Below, piece after piece: positions 55,172 through 64,000 of a stretch of DNA of 64,000 nucleotides. The notes under the pieces are model-generated. The model was not told the origin of the DNA and did not search any database. It worked only from the letters and a program-made list of their open reading frames with translations. Both the position numbers and the translations under genes were made by a program. The first letter of the stretch is position 1. Each line of letters starts with the position of its first letter. This stretch comes from Haloactinospora alba (lineage in GTDB: Bacteria; Actinomycetota; Actinomycetes; Streptosporangiales; Streptosporangiaceae), in NCBI RefSeq assembly GCF_006717075.1, contig NZ_VFQC01000001.1, forward strand, positions 1,349,501 to 1,413,500, given 5' to 3'.

Positions 55172-55900
55172 ATGCCGGACGCCTCCCGGACGCCCGCTGG
55201 ACCCGAGCGGGGAGCCGAGACCGGTACCCGCGCGCGGATCGCACGGCTCATTCTGGAACACGGCCCGATAACCGCATCCGCTTTGGGGGAGCACCTCGGG
55301 CTAGCGCCGGCGGGAATCCGCAGGCATCTTGACAACCTTATGCACGAGGGGATGGTCGAGGGTCGCGATGCCCGTCCGATCGGGCGCCGTGGCCGTGGTC
55401 GGCCTGCCCGGGTCTTTGCCATCACGGAGGCAGGACGGGACGCGTTCGTGCACGGATACGACGATCTCGCATCCAGTGCGCTGCGTTTCCTGGCCGAGAC
55501 GGCAGGGCCCCAGGCAGTCACCGAGTTCGCTCGGAGCCAGGTCGCCGAACTGGAGCGTCGGTACCGCCCTCTCCTCGAGGGAGTGCCCCAACAGCAGCGG
55601 GTGCGGGTGCTTGCCGAGGCACTGTCCAACGACGGTTACGCCGCCTCGGCTGGCGAGGCTCCCGCCCCCGGCGGGGGGGAGCAGCTGTGCCAGCACCACT
55701 GTCCGGTCGCCCACGTCGCGGCGGAGTTCCCCGAGCTGTGCGAGGCCGAGATCGAAGCTTTCGGGAGGCTGCTGGGCACCCCGGTGCGCCGCCTCGCGAC
55801 CATCGCCCACGGTGACGGTGTGTGCACCACGCACGTGACTCCCCGCGACATTGACACCCACGATATGAGAGCCCGCCCCTCGCAGAAGGACGGCGGGTAA
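55172..55900 (+). CDS. sufR: Iron-sulfur cluster biosynthesis repressor SufR
   Basis: A 242-residue winged-helix regulator that senses Fe-S cluster status and represses suf. The DNA-binding domain is ARLILEHGPITASALGEHLG (about residues 25-44), with RRHLDNLMHEGMVEGRD following and GRRGRGRPARVFAITEAG. The cluster ligands are the Cys in LCQHHCPVAHV and ELCEAE near residues 174-195. ATG 55172 has AAAGGGGGC upstream; earlier in-frame GTG codons exist. sufB follows after 40 bp. Confidence 0.93.
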   Translation: MPDASRTPAGPERGAETGTRARIARLILEHGPITASALGEHLGLAPAGIRRHLDNLMHEGMVEGRDARPIGRRGRGRPARVFAITEAGRDAFVHGYDDLASSALRFLAETAGPQAVTEFARSQVAELERRYRPLLEGVPQQQRVRVLAEALSNDGYAASAGEAPAPGGGEQLCQHHCPVAHVAAEFPELCEAEIEAFGRLLGTPVRRLATIAHGDGVCTTHVTPRDIDTHDMRARPSQKDGG

Positions 55901-55940
55901 CGCCAGATAACGGACGTCTGAGTCCAGGAGGATCCGCGCA

Positions 55941-57353
55941 ATGACGTCTACTGCGCACCCCGAGCTCGAAGGGCTCGGCACTTACGAATACGGCTGGGCC
56001 GACCCAGACGTTGCCGGCGCCAAGGCGCCCCGCGGCCTGAACGAAGAGGTCGTGCGCAACATCTCCACCCAGAAGAGCGAGCCGGAATGGATGGAGAAGC
56101 TGCGTCTGAAGTCGCTGCGGCTTTTCGGGAAGAAGCCGATCCCGGAGTGGGGTGCGGACCTTTCCAACCTTGACTTCGACAACATCAAGTACTTCGTGCG
56201 GTCGACCGAGGAGCAGGCCCAGACCTGGGAGGACCTGCCCGAGGACATCAAGAAGACCTACGACAAGCTCGGCATCCCGGAGGCCGAGAAGCAGCGCCTG
56301 GTTGCCGGGGTCGCCGCACAGTACGAGTCCGAGGTGGTCTACCACCAGATCCGTGAGGACCTGGAGAAGCAGGGAGTCCTCTTCCTCGACACGGACACCG
56401 CCCTCAAGGAGTACCCCGAGCTGTTCCGGGAGTACTTCGGCAGTGTCATCCCGCCGGGAGACAACAAGTTCGCCGCGCTGAACTCCGCCGTGTGGAGTGG
56501 CGGGTCCTTCGTGTACGTGCCCAAGGGCGTGCACGTGGAGATTCCGCTGCAGGCGTACTTCCGCATCAACACCGAGAACATGGGGCAGTTCGAGCGGACC
56601 CTGATCATCGTGGACGAGGGCGCCTACGTCCACTACGTCGAGGGGTGCACCGCGCCGATCTACCAGTCGGACTCGCTGCACTCGGCCGTCGTCGAGATCG
56701 TGGTCAAAGAGAACGCCCGCTGCCGTTACACGACCATCCAGAACTGGTCGAACAACGTGTTCAACCTGGTGACCAAGCGTGCCGTCGCCTACGAGGGCGC
56801 CACCATGGAATGGATCGACGGCAACATCGGATCCCAGGTCACGATGAAGTACCCCGCCGTGTACCTCATGGGGGAGCAGGCCAAGGGCGAGACCCTCTCG
56901 GTCGCCTTCGCGGGCGAGGACCAGCACCAGGACACCGGATCCAAGATGGTGCACTGCGCTCCGCACACCTCGTCGAACATCGTCTCCAAGTCGGTGGCCC
57001 GCAGCGGTGGCCGCGCCTCCTACCGGGGCCTGATCCAGGTCCAGGAGGGTGCCAACCACGCGAAGTCCACCGTGAAGTGCGACGCGCTGCTGATCGACAC
57101 CATGAGCCGCTCCGACACATACCCCTACAACGACATCCGTGAGGATGACGTGGAGATGGGCCACGAGGCCACCGTCTCCAAGGTCAGCGAGGATCAGCTC
57201 TTCTACCTGATGAGTCGGGGGCTGACCGAGGACGAGGCTATGGCGATGATCGTTCGCGGCTTCGTCGAGCCCATCGCGCGCGAACTTCCGATGGAGTACG
57301 CGCTGGAACTGAACCGGCTCATCGAGCTGCAGATGGAAGGAGCGGTTGGTTAA
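55941..57353 (+). CDS. sufB: Fe-S cluster assembly scaffold SufB
   Basis: A 470-residue scaffold subunit of the SufBCD complex on which Fe-S clusters form. Marks are [20 protein letters not shown] near residue 170, [20 protein letters not shown] near 234, [15 protein letters not shown] near 337, and the sulfur-accepting Cys in [15 protein letters not shown] near 375 with Glu in [13 protein letters not shown]. Start ATG 55941 follows AGGAGG. Its stop is 2 bp from sufD. Confidence 0.96.
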   Translation: MTSTAHPELEGLGTYEYGWADPDVAGAKAPRGLNEEVVRNISTQKSEPEWMEKLRLKSLRLFGKKPIPEWGADLSNLDFDNIKYFVRSTEEQAQTWEDLPEDIKKTYDKLGIPEAEKQRLVAGVAAQYESEVVYHQIREDLEKQGVLFLDTDTALKEYPELFREYFGSVIPPGDNKFAALNSAVWSGGSFVYVPKGVHVEIPLQAYFRINTENMGQFERTLIIVDEGAYVHYVEGCTAPIYQSDSLHSAVVEIVVKENARCRYTTIQNWSNNVFNLVTKRAVAYEGATMEWIDGNIGSQVTMKYPAVYLMGEQAKGETLSVAFAGEDQHQDTGSKMVHCAPHTSSNIVSKSVARSGGRASYRGLIQVQEGANHAKSTVKCDALLIDTMSRSDTYPYNDIREDDVEMGHEATVSKVSEDQLFYLMSRGLTEDEAMAMIVRGFVEPIARELPMEYALELNRLIELQMEGAVG

Positions 57354-57355
57354 GG

Positions 57356-58525
57356 ATGGCCAGCCCGAATCTCGGAATCAAGGAGCACAGCCACGGCGGG
57401 GGGGACGTCCCCATCTCGACCATCGGTGTGCGCGGGTCGTTCGATCCGGAGGACTTCCCGGTACCCAACGGCCGCGAGGAGGAGTGGCGGTTCACCCCCC
57501 TCCGTCGGCTGCGCGGCCTGCACGACGGCTCGACCGAGGACACCGGAACGGTCACGGTGCAGGCGCACAACGCTGACGTCGAGGGTGTCACGGTCGAGAC
57601 CGTGGGCCGTGACGATCCCCGTCTGGGAGCATCGTTCCTGCCCGAGGACCGCATCAGCGCCCGCGCCTGGGCCTCGTTCGAGCAAGCGACAGTGGTCACG
57701 GTGACCAAAGAAGCCCAACTCGAATCCCCGGTCTACATCAAGACCACCGGGGTCGAGCAGGGCGGAGCCTACGGCCACGTCGTGATCCGGGCGGAGCGGC
57801 ACTCCTCGGCCACCGTGGTGCTGGAGTACGAGGGCAGCGCGGTCTACGCCGACAACGTGGAGTTCGTCGTGGACGACGGCGCTCGTCTCGACGTGGTCAG
57901 CCTGCAGGACTGGGACCGGGACGCGGTCCAGGTCTCGCACCAGTACGCCTCGGTGGGGCGGGATGCGCGGTTCAAGAGCGTCGTGGTGACGCTCGGCGGA
58001 GACCTCGTGCGTCTCTCCCCGAACGTGCGCTACAGCAACACCGGTGGTGACGCCGAGATGCACGGCCTGTACTTCACCGGGGCGGGACAGCACCACGAAC
58101 ACCGTTCGCTGGCTAACCACAACGGTTCGAACACCCGCAGCCGGGTGGAGTACAAGGGTGCGCTCAGCGGAGACGACGCGCACGCCGTGTGGATCGGTGA
58201 CGTCATCATCGGGGAGGGGACCCAGGGAACCGACTCCTACGAGCACAACCGCAACCTGGCCCTGACCGACAACACCCGGGTCGACTCGGTGCCGAACCTG
58301 GAGATCTTCACCGGGGAGGTCGAGGGCGCGGGGCACGCCAGCGCCAGTGGCCGCCTGGACGAGATCCACCTGTTCTACCTGCGCTCGCGCGGCATCCCGG
58401 AGGACGAGGCCCGGCGCCTGGTAATCCGCGGTTACTTCGCCGAGCTGATCAACCGGATCGAGGTGCCCGAGCTGCGGGACCGCATCATGGAAGAAGTCGA
58501 GGAGAAGCTGGCCCTCCATGAGTAA
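57356..58525 (+). CDS. sufD: Fe-S cluster assembly protein SufD
   Basis: A 389-residue partner of SufB sharing its beta-helix core. Marks are the N-terminal FPVPNGREEEWRFTPLRRLR, GQHHEHRSLANHNGSNTRSR near residue 243 with a conserved His, and the C-terminal YLRSRGIPEDEARRLVIRGY. ATG 57356 has TAAGG immediately before it. Its end overlaps the next gene by 8 bp. Confidence 0.95.
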   Translation: MASPNLGIKEHSHGGGDVPISTIGVRGSFDPEDFPVPNGREEEWRFTPLRRLRGLHDGSTEDTGTVTVQAHNADVEGVTVETVGRDDPRLGASFLPEDRISARAWASFEQATVVTVTKEAQLESPVYIKTTGVEQGGAYGHVVIRAERHSSATVVLEYEGSAVYADNVEFVVDDGARLDVVSLQDWDRDAVQVSHQYASVGRDARFKSVVVTLGGDLVRLSPNVRYSNTGGDAEMHGLYFTGAGQHHEHRSLANHNGSNTRSRVEYKGALSGDDAHAVWIGDVIIGEGTQGTDSYEHNRNLALTDNTRVDSVPNLEIFTGEVEGAGHASASGRLDEIHLFYLRSRGIPEDEARRLVIRGYFAELINRIEVPELRDRIMEEVEEKLALHE

Positions 58526-58850
58526 CGAGCGTTTCGTCAAGGCGTGCACGCTGAGCGACGTCCCGGAGGAGGGGGTGCTCGGCGTCGAGGTCGGTGACAC
58601 CCCGCTGGCGATCGTGCGCAGTGAGGGGGAGGTGTACGCGGTGAGCGACATCTGCTCCCACGCCGAGGTGAACCTCTCCGAGGGTGAGGTCGACGAGGGC
58701 ACGATCGAGTGCTGGCTACACGGATCCTGCTTCGACCTGGGTTCGGGAAAACCGATCAACCCGCCGGCGACGAAGCCGATACCCACCTACAACATCAGAA
58801 TCGACGGCGACGACGTGCTCGTCTCGCTGGACGACACCACGACTTCCTAA
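58518..58850 (+). CDS. Suf-operon Rieske-type ferredoxin
   Basis: A 110-residue soluble Rieske [2Fe-2S] protein of the non-haem iron oxygenase ferredoxin type. Ligands are CSHAEVNLSEG near residue 46 and CWLHGSCFDLGSG near 65. It is common in actinobacterial suf operons and probably supplies electrons for cluster assembly; the direct partner is not known. It overlaps sufD by 8 bp and precedes sufC by 13 bp. Confidence 0.92.
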   Translation: MSNERFVKACTLSDVPEEGVLGVEVGDTPLAIVRSEGEVYAVSDICSHAEVNLSEGEVDEGTIECWLHGSCFDLGSGKPINPPATKPIPTYNIRIDGDDVLVSLDDTTTS

Positions 58851-58863
58851 GGCAGAGACACAC

Positions 58864-60923
<2,060 letters not shown>

Positions 60924-60944
60924 GAGAGGGCCTCAGAACTCACG

Positions 60945-61427
60945 ATGCAGTTGGACGCGATGTACCAGGAGATCATCCTGGACCACTACCGCAACCCACA
61001 CAACAAGGGCTTGCGGGACCCGCACAACGGCGAGGCGCACCACATCAACCCCACGTGCGGGGACGAGGTCACCCTGCGGGTGACACTCACCCCGGCTGAC
61101 GGGTCGGTTATCGACGGGTCAGCGACGGTCAGTGACGTGTCCTACGACAGTATGGGGTGCTCGATCAGCCAGGCGAGCACCTCGGTACTGACCGATCTCC
61201 TGATCGGCAAGACCGTGGACCAGGGGATGCGGATCGCCGAGGAGTTCAACGAACTCATGCAGTCGCGAGGGCAGGGCGAACCGGACGAGGACGTCCTGGA
61301 GGACGCGGTGGCCTTCGCCGGTGTCTCGAAATACCCTGCCCGTATCAAGTGCGCCCTGCTCGCCTGGATGGCGTGGAAGGACGCGACCGCCCAGTCCCTG
61401 CAGAACGAGAAGGAGGGCGCCTCATGA
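60945..61427 (+). CDS. sufU: Sulfur transfer protein SufU
   Basis: A 160-residue zinc-dependent sulfurtransferase that takes persulfide sulfur from SufS. The three conserved Cys positions are NPTCGDEVTL (about residue 40), SMGCSISQAS (about 73) and ARIKCALLAW (about 142), with Asp42. The start LDAMYQEIILDHYRNPHNKG is typical. Its stop overlaps the sufT start (ATGA). Confidence 0.95.
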   Translation: MQLDAMYQEIILDHYRNPHNKGLRDPHNGEAHHINPTCGDEVTLRVTLTPADGSVIDGSATVSDVSYDSMGCSISQASTSVLTDLLIGKTVDQGMRIAEEFNELMQSRGQGEPDEDVLEDAVAFAGVSKYPARIKCALLAWMAWKDATAQSLQNEKEGAS

Positions 61428-61780
61428 CGGAGAACGACACCGCCACCACCGCGACGGCATCGGAGCAGGGCCAGGAAGGTCTGGCTGAGGACATCAGCGA
61501 GGCGCTGAAGGACGTTGTCGACCCCGAGCTCGGGGTGAACGTGGTGGACCTGGGACTGCTGTACGGGGTGAACGTCGAGGAGAGCACGATCACTCTCGAC
61601 ATGACGCTGACCAGTGCCGCCTGTCCACTGACCGACGTGATCGAGGACCAGGCCACCAGCGCCCTGGACGAGTTCGGCCGCGAGGTCAAGATCAACTGGG
61701 TCTGGATGCCGCCGTGGGGACCGGACAAGATCACGGAGGACGGCAGGGACCAGCTGCGTATGCTCGGGTTCAACGTCTGA
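61424..61780 (+). CDS. sufT: Fe-S cluster assembly factor SufT (MIP18/DUF59 family)
   Basis: A 118-residue protein ending the suf operon and helping deliver or mature Fe-S clusters. Marks are LKDVVDPELGVNVVDLGLLY near residue 28 and the conserved Cys in TSAACPLTDVIEDQ near 66, with a Trp/Pro-rich strand WVWMPPWGPDKI after it. The first 20 residues are a Thr/Ala-rich tail. ATG 61424 overlaps sufU. Confidence 0.93.
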   Translation: MTENDTATTATASEQGQEGLAEDISEALKDVVDPELGVNVVDLGLLYGVNVEESTITLDMTLTSAACPLTDVIEDQATSALDEFGREVKINWVWMPPWGPDKITEDGRDQLRMLGFNV

Positions 61781-61836
61781 CCGTCCCGGAGCGGACAACA
61801 AGCGAGAAGCGGGGAGCGGTTGGTCCAGCCGCCCCG

Positions 61837-61876
61837 CGATGTGAGGGCGCCCTGTCGTGAGGGCGCCCTCACATCG
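61837..61876. terminator. Bidirectional terminator between sufT and the convergent gene
   Basis: CGATGTGAGGGCGCCC (61837-61852) and GGGCGCCCTCACATCG (61861-61876) form a perfect 16-bp stem with an 8-nt loop. It begins 57 bp after sufT and ends 3 bp before the convergent gene's stop, so it can serve both strands. Confidence 0.88.
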
Positions 61877-61879
61877 TTC

Positions 61880-64000
61880 CTACAGGGTGGCGTACAGCGT
61901 GGAGCGCAACTCGTTGACGAGGTCCGTGTCACCACGCTGGTTGAGGTGTTCCAGCAGGGAGTGCGGGTTGGACAGCTCACTCCCGTCATCTGCGCTGACC
62001 CGGTGCGCGATGATGCCCAACGCCTCCTCCACCGAGGCGGGCGCCGTGTAGCCGATGAGATGCAGCGCCTTGCCCATCGGGCCGTTGTCGCCGAGGTCGG
62101 CGGCCGGTAGGCGCCGGGCGTCGAGGCGGTCCTCGTCGACCGTGATGAACACCCGGTCTCCCGCTTCGGCCGACAAGCGGCGCAGCAACGGGCGCAACGA
62201 GTCGAAGGCGGGCTGGTCCCGCCAGACGAGGACCAGAAGGTCGGCGCCAGGCGCGGTGAGGCACAACAGCCGTCCGGGCTGCAACCCCAGATAGGTCGCG
62301 TATCCCGGCGGGACAACGACGGGTGCTCCGTTGAGATGGTCGGCGGAAACATCCACCCGGTGCCACCAGCGTCCGTCCGGGGCGCGGAAGCAGCGGGCTG
62401 ACGTGGAGATTCCGGTGTGCCCTTCGTCCTCCGGCTCGTGCTGTTGAGCCGTTTCGGGACGGCGGCGGATCGGGAGGCCGTTCGTCGTTGTCGAACCGTT
62501 GGCCTCCACCGGCTGTTCGGGAGGGGCGTTGCGCGCGGTCGGCGGCGGAGGGGACGGGGCCTCCGCCGGGGTCGACGGGTCCACCAGCACGTAGCCGTCG
62601 CGAATGCTCACGCCGGGGGTGCTGAGCAGCCACGCGCGCAGGACCTGTTCCCGGATACCGAGGCGTCCCAGCCGCGCTCCGGCATCGGGAAGACTGGGTG
62701 CGTCTCCCAGCATCTCGCGGGTCTGCGCACGCAACCGCTCCGGATCGTCGTTGACGAGCCACCCGTTGTGCAGCCGCCGGTCGGTGAACAGGGTGATGAG
62801 CACCCGCCACAACGGGATCCCGAGGCTGGGAACGTTGACGGGGTGTTCGGTGTGCGCGCTGATGAGGTGGTCGATGGTGCAGGCACTGCCGAGCCAGTCG
62901 GACAGTTCGCGTAGGTGCTGGGTCACGGGCGCGCCCTCGGCGGATCCCAGCCACCGCAGCAGCCGCTCCTCGACACTGCGCTGTGCGGCGCGGATGTCGC
63001 CCGGATCGGCATGGAGCTGGTCGGCCAGTAACCGGATACTGACGGGGTCGGCGGCGAAGAGCCGCTGGGCGGCAACGGTACGTTCCAGACCGTGCCACTC
63101 GGAGAACAACCGTTCCAGTAGACCGACGAGCGGGTAGTCCTCCCCCTCCGTTTCCGGGGGTGCGGCCGTCTCCTGTTCCTGGGAGTCGCGCTCCCGTGTG
63201 TCCTTGGGCGGGCCGAAGGCGGGGCGACGCAAGGTGCGGTTGGGCCCCACCAGGCGGCTCTGGAACGAGCCCCCCGGAGAGGAGCCGGAAGCGCCGTTCT
63301 CCTGCTGCTGTGGCTTCTTCCGCTCCTCGCCCCCGGATGCGGCCGCGGGGCGCTGGGCGCGCAACGCGCGCAGCGTGCGGATCGCTCGGGGGGCACCCGT
63401 CGCTTCCTGGGGGGAGGCCTCCGAGGCCTCCTGGGAACGGGCCTCCTCTGGTTCGTCCGCCGTGTCCGTCCCGGTAGCGCTGGCCAGGTACCCCAGGGCG
63501 CTGTGTACGTGTTCCGGCGCTGTCGCCGGCATCCAGCGGGTGATGGTTCGTACCGCCTCCACCATCAACGCCGGTGAGGGAGCCGGACCGAAGGATTCGC
63601 CGTCCTGGGTGAAGGGAAGTACGGCACACCAGGCCGCTGTACCGACCAGATCAACAACCCCGCAGCTTTCCTGGACACCCCATGTGCCCATGGTGGCGGG
63701 ACTCGCCTCGATCAACCGCTCCCAACCGCCCGCGGTCGCCAGGATGGCACCGCGGATCGGTTCGGCGATGTCGTCCAGCTCCACCTGTTGGTCACACAGG
63801 GTGGGCAGGAACTCGTTCAGTGCGACATGGTCCCAGTGCTCGGTGGAGACCCTGGCTATACCGTGGGAGAGCCAGGCAGGACCGACGATCTCCAGAACAC
63901 GGGACAGCGGCAGGGAGCGCCACCAACCGTCGACGAGTTTCGCGTGCCGCAGTAACGGGGCCACATCTGCGGATTTGCTCCAACGCAGAGCCGGAGCTAA
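61880..64000 (-). CDS. Large protein of unknown function (5' end beyond window)
   Basis: The frame is open from the window edge and encodes at least 706 residues that I do not recognise. Within 694 residues counted from GTG 63964, a first region (about 1-160) has Trp-rich helices (DGWWRSLPLSRVLEIVGPAW). A disordered Ala/Glu/Gln/Pro linker follows (about 165-270). A second folded helical region runs from about 275 to 460, then a Pro-rich linker, and a C-terminal domain (from about 520) contains DGRWWHRVDVSADHL and RVFITVDEDRLDARRLP. No membrane segment, P-loop or metal motif stands out. Codons upstream of 63964 also encode similar sequence, so the true start is probably outside. Confidence 0.7.
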   Translation of the reverse strand, partial: LAPALRWSKSADVAPLLRHAKLVDGWWRSLPLSRVLEIVGPAWLSHGIARVSTEHWDHVALNEFLPTLCDQQVELDDIAEPIRGAILATAGGWERLIEASPATMGTWGVQESCGVVDLVGTAAWCAVLPFTQDGESFGPAPSPALMVEAVRTITRWMPATAPEHVHSALGYLASATGTDTADEPEEARSQEASEASPQEATGAPRAIRTLRALRAQRPAAASGGEERKKPQQQENGASGSSPGGSFQSRLVGPNRTLRRPAFGPPKDTRERDSQEQETAAPPETEGEDYPLVGLLERLFSEWHGLERTVAAQRLFAADPVSIRLLADQLHADPGDIRAAQRSVEERLLRWLGSAEGAPVTQHLRELSDWLGSACTIDHLISAHTEHPVNVPSLGIPLWRVLITLFTDRRLHNGWLVNDDPERLRAQTREMLGDAPSLPDAGARLGRLGIREQVLRAWLLSTPGVSIRDGYVLVDPSTPAEAPSPPPPTARNAPPEQPVEANGSTTTNGLPIRRRPETAQQHEPEDEGHTGISTSARCFRAPDGRWWHRVDVSADHLNGAPVVVPPGYATYLGLQPGRLLCLTAPGADLLVLVWRDQPAFDSLRPLLRRLSAEAGDRVFITVDEDRLDARRLPAADLGDNGPMGKALHLIGYTAPASVEEALGIIAHRVSADDGSELSNPHSLLEHLNQRGDTDLVNELRSTLYATL

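Overview
This 64-kb window is chromosomal DNA from a high-GC Gram-positive actinomycete. Marker genes are the actinobacterial integration host factor (mihF), whiA, rbpA, opcA, the sufR-led suf operon and a twin-arginine Rieske lipoprotein. GTG starts are common, and long GC-rich terminator hairpins lack U tracts. Overall gene content fits Streptosporangiales/Nocardiopsaceae, but that rank is inference. No rRNA, tRNA or CRISPR array was found.

Layout. (1) 1-5.75 kb: pyrimidine operon carB(partial)-pyrK-pyrD-pyrF, interrupted by a complete IscB-type RNA-guided nuclease element between pyrK and pyrD and by about 900 bp of silent GC-rich DNA before pyrF. (2) 6-10.5 kb: mihF-gmk-rpoZ-coaBC-metK. 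(3) 11-12.8 kb: a Rieske lipoprotein gene convergent with an MscS channel gene. (4) 13-23.5 kb: uvrC-rapZ-yvcK-(DUF488)-whiA, then gap-pgk-tpiA-secG-rbpA. (5) 23.5-39.1 kb: an accessory block with a poly-gamma-glutamate hydrolase-like gene, an IclR regulator divergent from a complete histidine-utilisation operon (hutH-hutU-M20 hydrolase-hutF-hutI), an APC amino-acid permease, a MetP/MetS-type sodium symporter pair, a DoxX protein, a decayed TnpB and a zinc-finger protein. (6) 39.3-47.8 kb, minus strand: pentose-phosphate and glucose-6-phosphate genes tkt-tal-pgi-zwf-opcA-pgl. (7) 48.5-52 kb: haem A synthesis genes ctaB and ctaA flanking a PrsW-type protease. (8) 52-54.8 kb: an EamA exporter and a two-gene ABC exporter. 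(9) 55.2-61.8 kb: sufR-sufB-sufD-ferredoxin-sufC-sufS-sufU-sufT, ended by a 16-bp perfect hairpin shared with a convergent large protein of unknown function that runs off the window.

How the parts connect. Most of the window is core metabolism: UMP synthesis, CoA and SAM supply, glycolysis and NADPH production, Fe-S cluster assembly and haem A formation. The most unusual content is mobile RNA-guided nuclease material. The IscB gene has every expected catalytic residue and is preceded by a three-way-junction RNA candidate. The TnpB remnant near 38 kb has lost its N-terminus and its first RuvC aspartate. Hairpins with the same GCC-TGAA-GGC core (or its complement) mark the ends of both. A second unusual signal is one dyad (TACTAC-N5-GTAGTA and close variants) in front of the Rieske gene, ctaB and ctaA, which suggests a shared regulator of respiratory-chain maturation. 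PyrD has phenylalanine where this enzyme class has its catalytic cysteine.
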